Assembly: GCF_920987055.1 (NCBI RefSeq)
Contig: NZ_CAKLBX010000001.1
Coordinates: forward strand, 2,156,501 to 2,220,500
Length of the DNA: 64,000 nucleotides
DNA from: Novosphingobium sp. CECT 9465
GTDB lineage: Bacteria > Pseudomonadota > Alphaproteobacteria > Sphingomonadales > Sphingomonadaceae
Direction of reading: 5' to 3'
Shown one piece after another: positions 35,240 to 43,800 of this stretch (position 1 is its first letter; the number at the start of each line of letters is the position of its first letter). Position numbers and translations under genes: made by a program. The notes under the pieces were generated by a model, which worked only from the letters and a program-made list of their open reading frames with translations, made no database searches and was not told the origin of the DNA.

Positions 35240-36673
35240 TTATTGCCGACGAATGACAAGATTGCGAATTTCCGACATGTCTTCCATCGCAAATCGTATA
35301 CCTTCACGGCCCAGCCCCGAATCCTTGACCCCGCCATAAGGCATGTTGTCGACGCGATAGCTCGACACGTCATTGACCACGATTCCGCCAACATCGAGCC
35401 GGTCCCATGCGTCCATGACCTTGTGCAGGTCTGATGTGAACAAGCCCGCCTGAAGCCCGAACTTGCTGTCGTTCACCTCGTCAAGCGCGGCGTTCCAATC
35501 GGTGAACTGCGACAGGATCACCACCGGGCCAAACGCCTCCTCGGTATAGACGTCCATTTCGCGCGAGCAGCCTTCGAGAAGCGTTGCTTCGAGCATGTTG
35601 CCCGCGCACCCGCCACCTGCCAGCAAGGTTGCGCCGCCAGCAACCGCAGCATCGATCCAAGATTTCAGGCGCTGCGCTTCCTTGGCCGAGATCATCGGCC
35701 CGATGAAAGTATCGCGATTCTTCGGGTCACCCGATTTCAGCGCCTTGACCTTCGCCGCCAGCATATCCCGGAACCGGTCGTAGATGTCGGCGTGAATGAT
35801 CACGCGCTGCACGTGAATGCACGACTGGCCCGATTGATAATAGCCGCCGAACACGATCCGGGCGAGCGCATGTTCCAGATCGGCGTCCTTGTCGACCACC
35901 ACGGCAGCATTGCCACCGAGTTCGAGCACGACCTTCTTCTTGCCAGCCTTGGCCTTCAGGTCCCAGCCCACGCCGGGCGATCCGGTGAAAGACAGCAGCT
36001 TCAGCCGCTCGTCCGTGGTGAACAGGTCCGCCCCGGCGCGCGCGGCCGGCAGGATCGAAAACGCGCCTTCGGGCAGAACGTCGCATTCTGCCAGCACTTC
36101 GCCCATGATGATTGCGCCAAGCGGCGTCATTGAGGCCGGCTTCATCACGAACGGACAGCCCATGGCGATGGCAGGCGCAATCTTGTGCGCGGCCAGATTC
36201 AGCGGGAAGTTGAACGGCGAAATGAAGCTGCATGGGCCGATCGGCACACGCTTCCACATGCCCATGTAGCCCTTGGCGCGCGGGCTGATATCGAGCGGCT
36301 GGATCTCGCCGTAATTGCGCGTGGATTCCTCGGCGGCAATACGGAAGGTGTCGATCAGGCGCCCGACTTCGCCTTCCGAATCGGCAATCGGCTTTCCAGC
36401 CTCGACGCAGAGCGCATAGGCCAGTTCATCCTTGCGCTCGGCAAAGCGCTTCACGCAGTGATCGAGCACGTCGCGCTTTTCATAGCTGGCCAGCCGCGCC
36501 ATCGGCTCCGTCGCGCGGACCGCCCCGGCAATCGCCGCGTCGATCACATCGGGCGTCGCGAGCGCGGTGCGGAACGCGACCTCGCCGGTGAACTTGTCCG
36601 TCACCTCAAGATCGGCGTTGGGCTGCACCGCCTTGTTGTTGAGATAGAGCGGATAGACGTCTTTGAGCTTCAT
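35240..36673 (-). CDS. Aldehyde dehydrogenase, NAD(P)-dependent
   Basis: Cytoplasmic ALDH-superfamily enzyme of 477 residues, oxidising an aldehyde to the acid. Conserved motifs are the active-site glutamate stretch VVLELGGNAAVVV, the catalytic Cys in SGQSCIHVQR, the nucleotide-binding FTGSPGVGWDLK, and EAFGPVV plus NDVSSYRVDNMPYGG near the C-terminus. It is closest in feel to lactaldehyde/succinate-semialdehyde dehydrogenases (inference). The start at 36673 (MKLKDVYPLYLNN) is the natural N-terminus. An acetolactate-synthase-like gene lies upstream on the same strand, 131 bp away across a palindromic repeat; the multiheme operon follows 177 bp downstream. Confidence 0.92.
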   Translation of the reverse strand: MKLKDVYPLYLNNKAVQPNADLEVTDKFTGEVAFRTALATPDVIDAAIAGAVRATEPMARLASYEKRDVLDHCVKRFAERKDELAYALCVEAGKPIADSEGEVGRLIDTFRIAAEESTRNYGEIQPLDISPRAKGYMGMWKRVPIGPCSFISPFNFPLNLAAHKIAPAIAMGCPFVMKPASMTPLGAIIMGEVLAECDVLPEGAFSILPAARAGADLFTTDERLKLLSFTGSPGVGWDLKAKAGKKKVVLELGGNAAVVVDKDADLEHALARIVFGGYYQSGQSCIHVQRVIIHADIYDRFRDMLAAKVKALKSGDPKNRDTFIGPMISAKEAQRLKSWIDAAVAGGATLLAGGGCAGNMLEATLLEGCSREMDVYTEEAFGPVVILSQFTDWNAALDEVNDSKFGLQAGLFTSDLHKVMDAWDRLDVGGIVVNDVSSYRVDNMPYGGVKDSGLGREGIRFAMEDMSEIRNLVIRRQ

Positions 36674-36705
36674 CGTTCGACCTCTGTTGGAGCGTCCTGC
36701 CCCAG

Positions 36706-36797
36706 GTTCGTCATTGCGAGCGGAGCGCAGCAATCCAGTGCGGATGCGCGCGGCCACTCTGGATTGCTTCGTCGCTACGCTCCTCGCAATGACGAAG
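36706..36797. repeat. Large REP-like palindrome
   Basis: Long imperfect inverted repeat: TTCGTCATTGCGAGCGGAG running to GCAATCCAG on the left, CTGGATTGCTTC running to CTCCTCGCAATGACGAAG on the right, with about 20 bp between the arms. The GTCATTGCGAG/CTCGCAATGAC core belongs to a dispersed intergenic palindrome known in many proteobacteria. It fills most of the gap between the ThDP enzyme and the aldehyde dehydrogenase genes and could form an mRNA hairpin that separates their expression. Confidence 0.8.
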
Positions 36798-36804
36798 TTT
36801 GCAA

Positions 36805-38466
36805 TTACAGCGCCTTCGACAGATCCTTGATGTCCTTGTTCAGAATCTGGTCGTTCTCCGAATAGTCCACCGGGCAATCGATCAGGTGAACACCCGGCGT
36901 CGAATTGCAGTGGGCGAGCAGTTCCTTGAGGTGCGCAGCACTTTCCACGCGGTAGCCACTGGCGCCATAAGCCTCGGCGTATTTGACGAAATCGGGGTTG
37001 CCATACGTCAGCCCGAAATCCTCGAACCCCATGTTCGCCTGCTTCCAGCGAATCATGCCATAGGAATTGTCGTTGAGGATCAGCACCGTGAGGTTCAAAC
37101 CCAAACGGACGGCAGTTTCCATCTCCTGGCTGTTCATCATGAACCCGCCATCGCCGCAGATCGCCATCACCTTGCGTTCAGGATAAAGCATAGCGCTCAT
37201 CATCGCGGACGGCAGCCCTGCGCCCATTGTGGCCAGCGCATTGTCGAGCAGCACGGTGTTCGGCTGGTAAGCCGCATAGCCGCGCGCGAACCAGATCTTG
37301 TAGACGCCGTTATCAAGGCAGATGATCGCATCTTCGGGCAAGGCATCGCGGATCGCCTGCACCAGATGCGGCGGGAAGATCGGGAAGCGCGTGTCTGCGG
37401 CCAGCGGCGCGGTGTGCGCCACTTCGGCGGCGCGATAGGCCAGCATATGATCGAAATTCCACGTCGGATTGGGCGTGATCGCTTCCTTCATCTGCCAGAT
37501 CGCGTTGGCGATATCGCCGATCACCTCGATACTGGGGAAGTATACCGGATCGACTTCGGCGGTCTTGGTCGAAACGTGAATCACCGGGGTTCCGCCTTCA
37601 CGCATGAAGAACGGCGGCTTTTCGATCACATCGTGCCCGACGTTGACGATCAGGTCGGCATCTTCGACGGCACGATGAACGAAATCGCCTGCCGAAAGCG
37701 CCGCACAGCCGAGGAACTTGGGGTGCCGTTCATCGATCACGCCCTTGCCGAGCTGGGTCGTCAGGAACGGAATCCCGGTCTTCTCGACGAATTCGGCCAG
37801 CATCTTGCCGGTCAGTTTGCGGTTTGCGCCCGCGCCGATGACCAGCACCGGGGCTTTGGCGTTCTGCAGTGCATGCACCGCCTGCATCACCGACTTGGCA
37901 TCGGCATTGGGGCGGCGGACAAGGCTGCGCTTGAGCGGCGTCGAATCAGTGTGCTCGTCGGCAATGTCTTCCGGCAGTTCGATATGCGTTGCGCCGGGCT
38001 TTTCCTCTTCGGCAAGGCGATAGGCCTCACGCACACGGCTGGGGATGTTGTCCGATGATTGCATCTGGTGCGTGAACTTGGTGATCGGCGCCATCATCGA
38101 GACGACATCGAGAATCTGGAAGCGGCCCTGCTTGGATTTCTTGATCGGCTTCTGGCCGGTGATCATCAGGATCGGCATGCCGCCCAGCGTGGCATAGGCC
38201 GCCGCGGTGACGAAGTTGGTCGCGCCCGGTCCCAGCGTTGCGATGCATACGCCGGTTTTGCCCGTGTGGCGGCCATATGTTGCGGCCATAAAGCCCGCGC
38301 CCTGTTCATGGCGGGTGAGGATCAGCTTGATCTTGGTGGAACGGGACAGCGAATCGAGGAAATCGAGGTTTTCTTCGCCCGGAACGCCGAAGATATATTC
38401 GCAGCCCTCTTCCTCAAGGCATTCGATGAACAGGTCTGATGCTTTCTTGCCAATACCGTCGGCCAT
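36805..38466 (-). CDS. Acetolactate-synthase-like ThDP-dependent enzyme
   Basis: Thiamine-diphosphate enzyme of 553 residues with the three-domain acetolactate synthase architecture. The ThDP activating glutamate is in LTRHEQGAGFMA, the Pyr-domain loop is TLGPGATN, and the PP-domain Mg/ThDP motif runs from GDGGFMM to NDNSYGMIRWKQ. The ATG at 38466 gives the standard start (ADGIGKKASDLFIE). No regulatory small subunit is adjacent, so a catabolic (AlsS-like) or side-branch carboligase/decarboxylase is as likely as branched-chain amino acid synthesis. An aldehyde dehydrogenase follows downstream, which suggests the pair may process an aldehyde or 2-oxoacid. Confidence 0.9.
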   Translation of the reverse strand: MADGIGKKASDLFIECLEEEGCEYIFGVPGEENLDFLDSLSRSTKIKLILTRHEQGAGFMAATYGRHTGKTGVCIATLGPGATNFVTAAAYATLGGMPILMITGQKPIKKSKQGRFQILDVVSMMAPITKFTHQMQSSDNIPSRVREAYRLAEEEKPGATHIELPEDIADEHTDSTPLKRSLVRRPNADAKSVMQAVHALQNAKAPVLVIGAGANRKLTGKMLAEFVEKTGIPFLTTQLGKGVIDERHPKFLGCAALSAGDFVHRAVEDADLIVNVGHDVIEKPPFFMREGGTPVIHVSTKTAEVDPVYFPSIEVIGDIANAIWQMKEAITPNPTWNFDHMLAYRAAEVAHTAPLAADTRFPIFPPHLVQAIRDALPEDAIICLDNGVYKIWFARGYAAYQPNTVLLDNALATMGAGLPSAMMSAMLYPERKVMAICGDGGFMMNSQEMETAVRLGLNLTVLILNDNSYGMIRWKQANMGFEDFGLTYGNPDFVKYAEAYGASGYRVESAAHLKELLAHCNSTPGVHLIDCPVDYSENDQILNKDIKDLSKAL

Positions 38467-38651
38467 TGTCGCGTCGCTCCATCTGCCAAGAGAACCGCAA
38501 AGCTGCGGCGTCTCTCTCCCCAATGTGGATGCGACCCTCAGGACGTTTCACCGATGCCAGCCGTTATCGACCCCGCACCTGCCCCTTGGAACAAGGACTA
38601 GCAAGGCAGGCGGACAGAGTCACGCTGTGCCTGCAATTCCAGAAATCGTTT

Positions 38652-39050
38652 TCAAAGGTGGCGGTGTTCGATTTCTTTGCGCGCAGCATCGGCCAGAAAA
38701 GCACTGCGCGTGAGATTGCGTTCAGACGCAGCGCGATCAATCGCCTCAAGCATCCCGCGATCAAGCGAGATGTTCGCCCGAACCTGCCGCCCGGTGCGGC
38801 GAATGTGCGGCACGGCAACCAGAAATGCACCCTCGGCAAGGTCGGCAGCGGCGGCTTGACGAATGTCCTCAAGGCTACTGGGCGCGATGGTTTGATCTGC
38901 GTCCTCGAACCAGAGCTCCAGCGCTTCGCAAGCGTTTGGCACCAGCTGCTCAACCTCATCCGACGCGGAAAAGCAGCCGGGAAGATCGGGAAAGTGGACG
39001 CCAAATGCGCTGTCTGCCTGCTTGTGAACGACTGCGTAAAAATATGTCAT
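38652..39050 (-). CDS. hicB: HicB-type antitoxin
   Basis: Antitoxin of 132 residues. An N-terminal HicB fold (FYAVVHKQADSAFGVHFPDLPGC; key part VHFPDLPGCF) is joined to a C-terminal ribbon-helix-helix DNA-binding part (VRANISLDRGMLEAIDRAA, then RSAFLADAAR). It neutralises HicA and represses the operon (family knowledge). The ATG at 39050 overlaps the hicA stop as ATGA; a TTG 6 bases upstream is possible. hicA precedes hicB, the common order. Confidence 0.92.
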   Translation of the reverse strand: MTYFYAVVHKQADSAFGVHFPDLPGCFSASDEVEQLVPNACEALELWFEDADQTIAPSSLEDIRQAAAADLAEGAFLVAVPHIRRTGRQVRANISLDRGMLEAIDRAASERNLTRSAFLADAARKEIEHRHL

Positions 39051-39229
39051 AGCCAACCTGCCATCATTGCGATGCTGCGCGCAGTGCCAAGCGGCATGTC
39101 CTTTTTCGGATGAGGGACGATCACGGTTACACCATCACGGCGGAACTTGTGATGCGATCCTTTGACCGATATCTCGACAAAGCCTTCGGCGAGCAACCGT
39201 TTGACAATCTTGCGGCTATCGCGCTCCAT
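39047..39229 (-). CDS. hicA: HicA-type mRNA interferase toxin
   Basis: Toxin of 60 residues with the dsRBD-like HicA fold: SRKIVKRLLAEGF, then the catalytic-His loop KGSHHKFRR and VTVIVPHPKKDMPLGT. It degrades mRNA or tmRNA when free of HicB (family knowledge). I prefer the ATG at 39229 over the one at 39235, because a -10 box lies so close that the transcript would begin about at 39229-39231; a leaderless message is therefore likely. It is coupled to hicB by an ATGA overlap. cysS ends 32 bp upstream on the same strand. Confidence 0.88.
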   Translation of the reverse strand: MERDSRKIVKRLLAEGFVEISVKGSHHKFRRDGVTVIVPHPKKDMPLGTARSIAMMAGWL

Positions 39230-39236
39230 GTGCATT

Positions 39237-39265
39237 TATATACACACAAATGCGCGAAGTAACAA
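39237..39265 (-). promoter_or_regulatory. Predicted hicAB promoter
   Basis: On the minus strand, TTGTTA (39260-39265) and TATATA (39237-39242) are 17 bp apart, directly after the cysS stop (39268-39270). The distance from the -10 to the second hicA ATG is 7 bp, which implies a leaderless mRNA. HicB probably represses here. Confidence 0.5.
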
Positions 39266-39267
39266 GG

Positions 39268-40785
39268 TCAACCAAGCTTCCATTCCCAGCCAAGCGGATC
39301 GCCGTCCATTGCCTCGACGCCGTGGGCAGCAAGTTCATCGCGTAGCGCGTCAGAGCGAGCGAAGTCTTTGGCGGCGCGGGCTTCCTTGCGGGCGAGGAGC
39401 GCGGCTTCGATTTCGGCTTCGTCGAGTTCGACGCCTTTTGGACGGATGCGCAAATCTGCACGATCCAGTTTCAAAAGATCCAAGCCGAGGACCTGATCCA
39501 TTGTAGCGATAAGGTGCCAACGCTTCTTATGGCTTATCATTTTATCGCCAAGGACTTCCTCAATAAGAGGTAGGCATTTTGGTGTATTGAGATCGTCAGA
39601 GATGGCCTCCAAGAACTCAGTAAGAACACCGGTCTCGTCAGCCACCTCCCACTCTTCAGTTGGGATCGGAAGGTATGCACGTGTGGAATCAACCGGTTGG
39701 CCAGCCGACTCAAACTCCTTCGAAAGTTGAACCGCCACAGCCTTGTACATCCGCTTCAACCGCGTCAGCGCCGCGCCCAGCCCTTCCCAGCTGAACTCCA
39801 GTTCGCTGCGGTAGTGCGCCTGCAGGCACATCATGCGGTAGGCGAGCGGGTGGTAGCCCTTGTCGATCAGCAGTTGCAGGCGCAGGAATTCGCCCGACGA
39901 TTTGCTCATCTTGCCAGACCGCTCGACCAGAAAGTTGTTGTGCATCCAGATCTTCGCGCCCGAATTGGCGGGAAGGTCAAGGCCGTTGGTGCAGCAGAAC
40001 GCCTGATTCTGCGCGATCTCGTTAGGGTGGTGAATCTCGCGGTGATCGATGCCGCCGGTGTGAATGTCGAACGGGAAGCCCAGCACTTGTCCCGACATGA
40101 CCGAGCATTCGAGATGCCAGCCCGGTGCACCCCGTCCCCACGGCGAATCCCATTCCATCTGGCGCTTTTCGCCCGCAGGCGTCTTGCGCCAGATCGCGAA
40201 GTCCGCCGCATTGCGCTTGCCCTTGACCGCCTCGATCCGGCCCTCACCGTCATCAGTCTGCGCCCGCGCCAATCGGCCATAATCGGCCACCGTCGAAACA
40301 TCGAAATACAGCCCGCTATCCAGTTCATAGCAGTGCTGCGGCGCGATCTTTTCGGCAAACTGGATCATCTGCGGGACGTATTCGGTCGCCACGGTCCACT
40401 GCGCGGGCTGGCGGATGTTCAGCGCGCGAATGTCAGCCCAGTAGGCCTGCTTGTAGTGTTCGGCGATGTCCCAGATCGAACGCGATTCAGCGCGCGCCAT
40501 CTTCTCCATCTTGTCTTCGCCCGCATCGGCATCGTCGGTGAGGTGACCGACATCGGTGATGTTGATGACATGCGTCAGCTTGTAGCCCTTGAACGACAGC
40601 GTCCGCCCCAGCACATCGGCAAACACATAAGCGCGCATGTTGCCGATGTGCGGGTAGTTGTAGACGGTCGGCCCGCAGGAATAGACACGCGCTTCACCTG
40701 CATGGACCGGCTGGAACGGCTCCAACTGGCGGGTTAGGCTGTTGAACAGCTTCAGCGGGGCGGCATTGGTGGACGCATCGGACAT
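39268..40785 (-). CDS. cysS: Cysteine--tRNA ligase
   Basis: Class I cysteinyl-tRNA synthetase of 505 residues. The first zinc-ligand Cys is in YSCGPTVYNYPHIGN (Cys about residue 37, HIGN 46-49); further ligands are Cys in HLECSVMS and the following GGIDH and HHPNEIAQ, and the KMSKS loop is GKMSKSSGEFL. It charges tRNA-Cys in the cytoplasm. The start MSDASTNAAP at 40785 was chosen over a 12-codon upstream extension of Gly/Ala. An insertion at residues 370-420 is longer than in E. coli CysRS. It lies 54 bp after the giant TpsA gene on the same strand. Confidence 0.96.
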   Translation of the reverse strand: MSDASTNAAPLKLFNSLTRQLEPFQPVHAGEARVYSCGPTVYNYPHIGNMRAYVFADVLGRTLSFKGYKLTHVINITDVGHLTDDADAGEDKMEKMARAESRSIWDIAEHYKQAYWADIRALNIRQPAQWTVATEYVPQMIQFAEKIAPQHCYELDSGLYFDVSTVADYGRLARAQTDDGEGRIEAVKGKRNAADFAIWRKTPAGEKRQMEWDSPWGRGAPGWHLECSVMSGQVLGFPFDIHTGGIDHREIHHPNEIAQNQAFCCTNGLDLPANSGAKIWMHNNFLVERSGKMSKSSGEFLRLQLLIDKGYHPLAYRMMCLQAHYRSELEFSWEGLGAALTRLKRMYKAVAVQLSKEFESAGQPVDSTRAYLPIPTEEWEVADETGVLTEFLEAISDDLNTPKCLPLIEEVLGDKMISHKKRWHLIATMDQVLGLDLLKLDRADLRIRPKGVELDEAEIEAALLARKEARAAKDFARSDALRDELAAHGVEAMDGDPLGWEWKLG

Positions 40786-40839
40786 GCCCTGCCCTTGCCC
40801 CGCACCCGCCCGTCCGGTCAAGCCTTCAGCAGTCCCGGC

Positions 40840-43800
40840 TCACTCATCCTCTTCATCGTCACCCAGCAGATCGTCATTGCCGGTGCCGGTCACCGGCTCA
40901 TCGATCAGCGGTTCGAACCCGGCGGGCGCGATCTGGTTTATCTGGATCAGCGTGCTGCGGGTGAAACTGTCGGCCACTTGCAGCGCGGTATCTTCAGGAT
41001 TGTCGTCCAGCACTTCGGCGATCACATCGCGGACGATGACCTGATCGAACACCGGCGGCTCCTCCACCGGCTCGACCCCGCAGGACGCGACATTTGCGAT
41101 CACGCAGCCGTTGACCGACGACAGCGGGGTGAACTCCTCCTCAAGGTCGATAAGATCGATGGCATCGATGCCGGTTGCCCCATCGACCGTGCCGTTGATC
41201 ACGATGTCGAGCGTGCCGCCATCGCGGCTGTCTATCGACAGGCTGCCCGCAACAAAGCCACGCCGCTCGGCAAAGCCGGTGCCGACCGCGGTGTTCTGGA
41301 CATAGACTTCGCGGTCCGATTGCAGGTCGATCACTTCGGCTTCGATCAGCGTACGATCAGCCGTGACACCGTCATTCGCTGACAGGCGCTCGGTGATCGC
41401 AGCCGTGTCGGTCAAGGCAGAGATGTCCTCCAGCGCATCGCGCGTGACCATGGCGATGCCGCTGCCCGATATGCGAAGCGTACCCCCGCGCGCCTGCCCT
41501 TCGGTGAGCCGGATAGACCCTGTGGTGGCATCAAGGAACACGCCGTCCGATCCATCGACCGAGAGCGTGTTGCCCGCCGCATTGGCAAGCGAGACTGCGC
41601 CAAGGAAAGAGACCAGCCCGCTGGACTGAAGCGAAAGCCGCCCCGTCTGGCCAATCTGGCCTGCTGTGGTTCCCGATTGCGCCGTGGCCGCAAGATCACC
41701 CACCAGCATTGCGCTGCCGCCGCCGATGGACAGGTTGCCGCGTGACTGGATACGGGCAAATTCGGCCTGACCCAGAGCGTATACGCTGGTTTGCGACGCA
41801 ATGGCATCGCCCAGCCGGGTGACGCTTTGCCCAGCGTTCGACAGGACAATGTCATCGGTGTGCGAGGATTCGCCGAGTTGCCCCGTGCTGGCGATGGCTA
41901 TGTCTGCCGATGACAGAGCCATGGTCTTTCCGGTGGCGAGCCCATTGAGGCGGATGGTGCCGCCTGCGTTGGCGACAAAGGCGTTGGCCGCATCGGCAGT
42001 CGTATCGATCTGGATATCGCGCAAGGCATCGATCACAATATCGCCCTGCCCGATCACCCCCGGAACGACATTGGCCTGGGGGCGCACGGCATCGCTGAAC
42101 ACATCGGCGTAGCCTGCCGAAAGACGCCGGATCGAAACATCTGCTCCGGTGGAGCGCAGCGCGATATCGCCCCGCGCATTGATCGTGTCACCGTTGATGG
42201 TGCCTGCTGCGGTAACATCGACATTGCCGTTGGTCGCGTCGATCAGGCGGATGCGCAAGGCGCCGGGCGAGGTCAGGCTGACCGCATCGGCCTGTGCCGT
42301 CACCTCGCCAGTGGCCGTGATCGAGGCAAGGTTGATCGCACCATTGGACGAAAGATCGAAATCAGCGCCGGAGATCGAGGCCAGCGAAAGGTCATCGTTG
42401 GTGTTGATCGAGACGTCGCCTTTGGCCGTGATGGCATTGCCGGTCATCGAACGGTTGTTCGTCGCGAAGCCTGCACCAGCCTTGATCGTGTCAAAGGCCA
42501 GCGAACCCGCATCGATCCCGACGGAACCCGTGGCATCCAGTTGTGCGACGGTCAGCGCGCCGGTCGTTCCGATATTGATCTCACCGCTTCTGCCCGATCC
42601 GCCGCGCGCGCGGATGTTGCCGCCCGCGATGCTGGCACCGCGCAGGAAGATGTCGCCGCCATCGAGCGTGGCATAGCGCAGTTGCCCGCCGACATTGAAG
42701 CGCACCAGACCCGGTGCATTCACCGTGCCGCCGATAACGCTGCCATCGGCCACGACATCGGCGTTGCCGCCGGCGCGGATCGAATCGAACGTGAACGAAC
42801 CGGCATCGACCAGCACGCTGCCTCCAGCCACCGTTTCGGCAATGTCGATTGCGCCGCCGCTATAACTGATCGCTCCTCCGGCGCGTACGCTGCCAAGATC
42901 CAGCGTTGCCCCCGAAAGTTCTGCCGATGTCCCCGCGACCACCGTCCCGCCGGAGACAGCGCCGCCTGCGACCCGCGCAAGGCCAGCCGAGTTGACGCTT
43001 TCAAAAGTCACGTCGCCGCCGGTCGTCGACCGGATCGAAACCATGCTGCCGGTGATGGTTTGCCCCAGCACGTCAGCCCCGGTGATGTTCACACCAGTCC
43101 CGGAAAGCGCATCGAAAGTGATGTCGCCTGCGGTGATGGTCAACGCCTGCCCTGCCGTGGCGGTGCCCAGCGTGGCCGGTCCGCCGATGGTCAACGCAAT
43201 GTTGCCCACTGCCGAAAGCGACGGCGCGGTGAGGCTGGCAGCAGCGATGGCCAATGACGACCCGGCACTTGCCGAGATCAGGGAAAGCGGGCCGGTTCCC
43301 ACGATATCAAGCGTCGTCCCGGCATCAACCGTGCCGCCGGTGATCGTGCCGCCCGCAAGGCTGATCGCCCCCGCAGCCGAAATGGCATCGAACGTCAACA
43401 GCGCCGGATCGATGAAGACCGAACCACTGTGCGATTCTACCGTGCCGAGCGCGGCGGTGTTCACCACTGTCAGTGTAAGGTTGCCGAGCGAGCGAAGGAA
43501 CCCAACCGTCAGATCATCGGCTGTAACGTCCAATGTACCAACTGCTTCGGCTGCAAATCCGGTAACCGTCGAGCCATTGAGCGAGAGATCGCCCAAAACA
43601 GTCAGCGCGCCAAAATCGATAGTTTCGGCTGAAAGCGAGAGATCGTCCACATCGGCCAGGAAAGTTGAACCCAGCGCGATAGTCCCAACGGCATCGAGGG
43701 CGCCGCTGTTGCCACCCAGTTTGAGCGTACCGACCATGATGTCACCACCGGCATTGATCCGCGCATTGGTTGCCGCGCTGCCAGTGCCAAGGCTGAGCGC

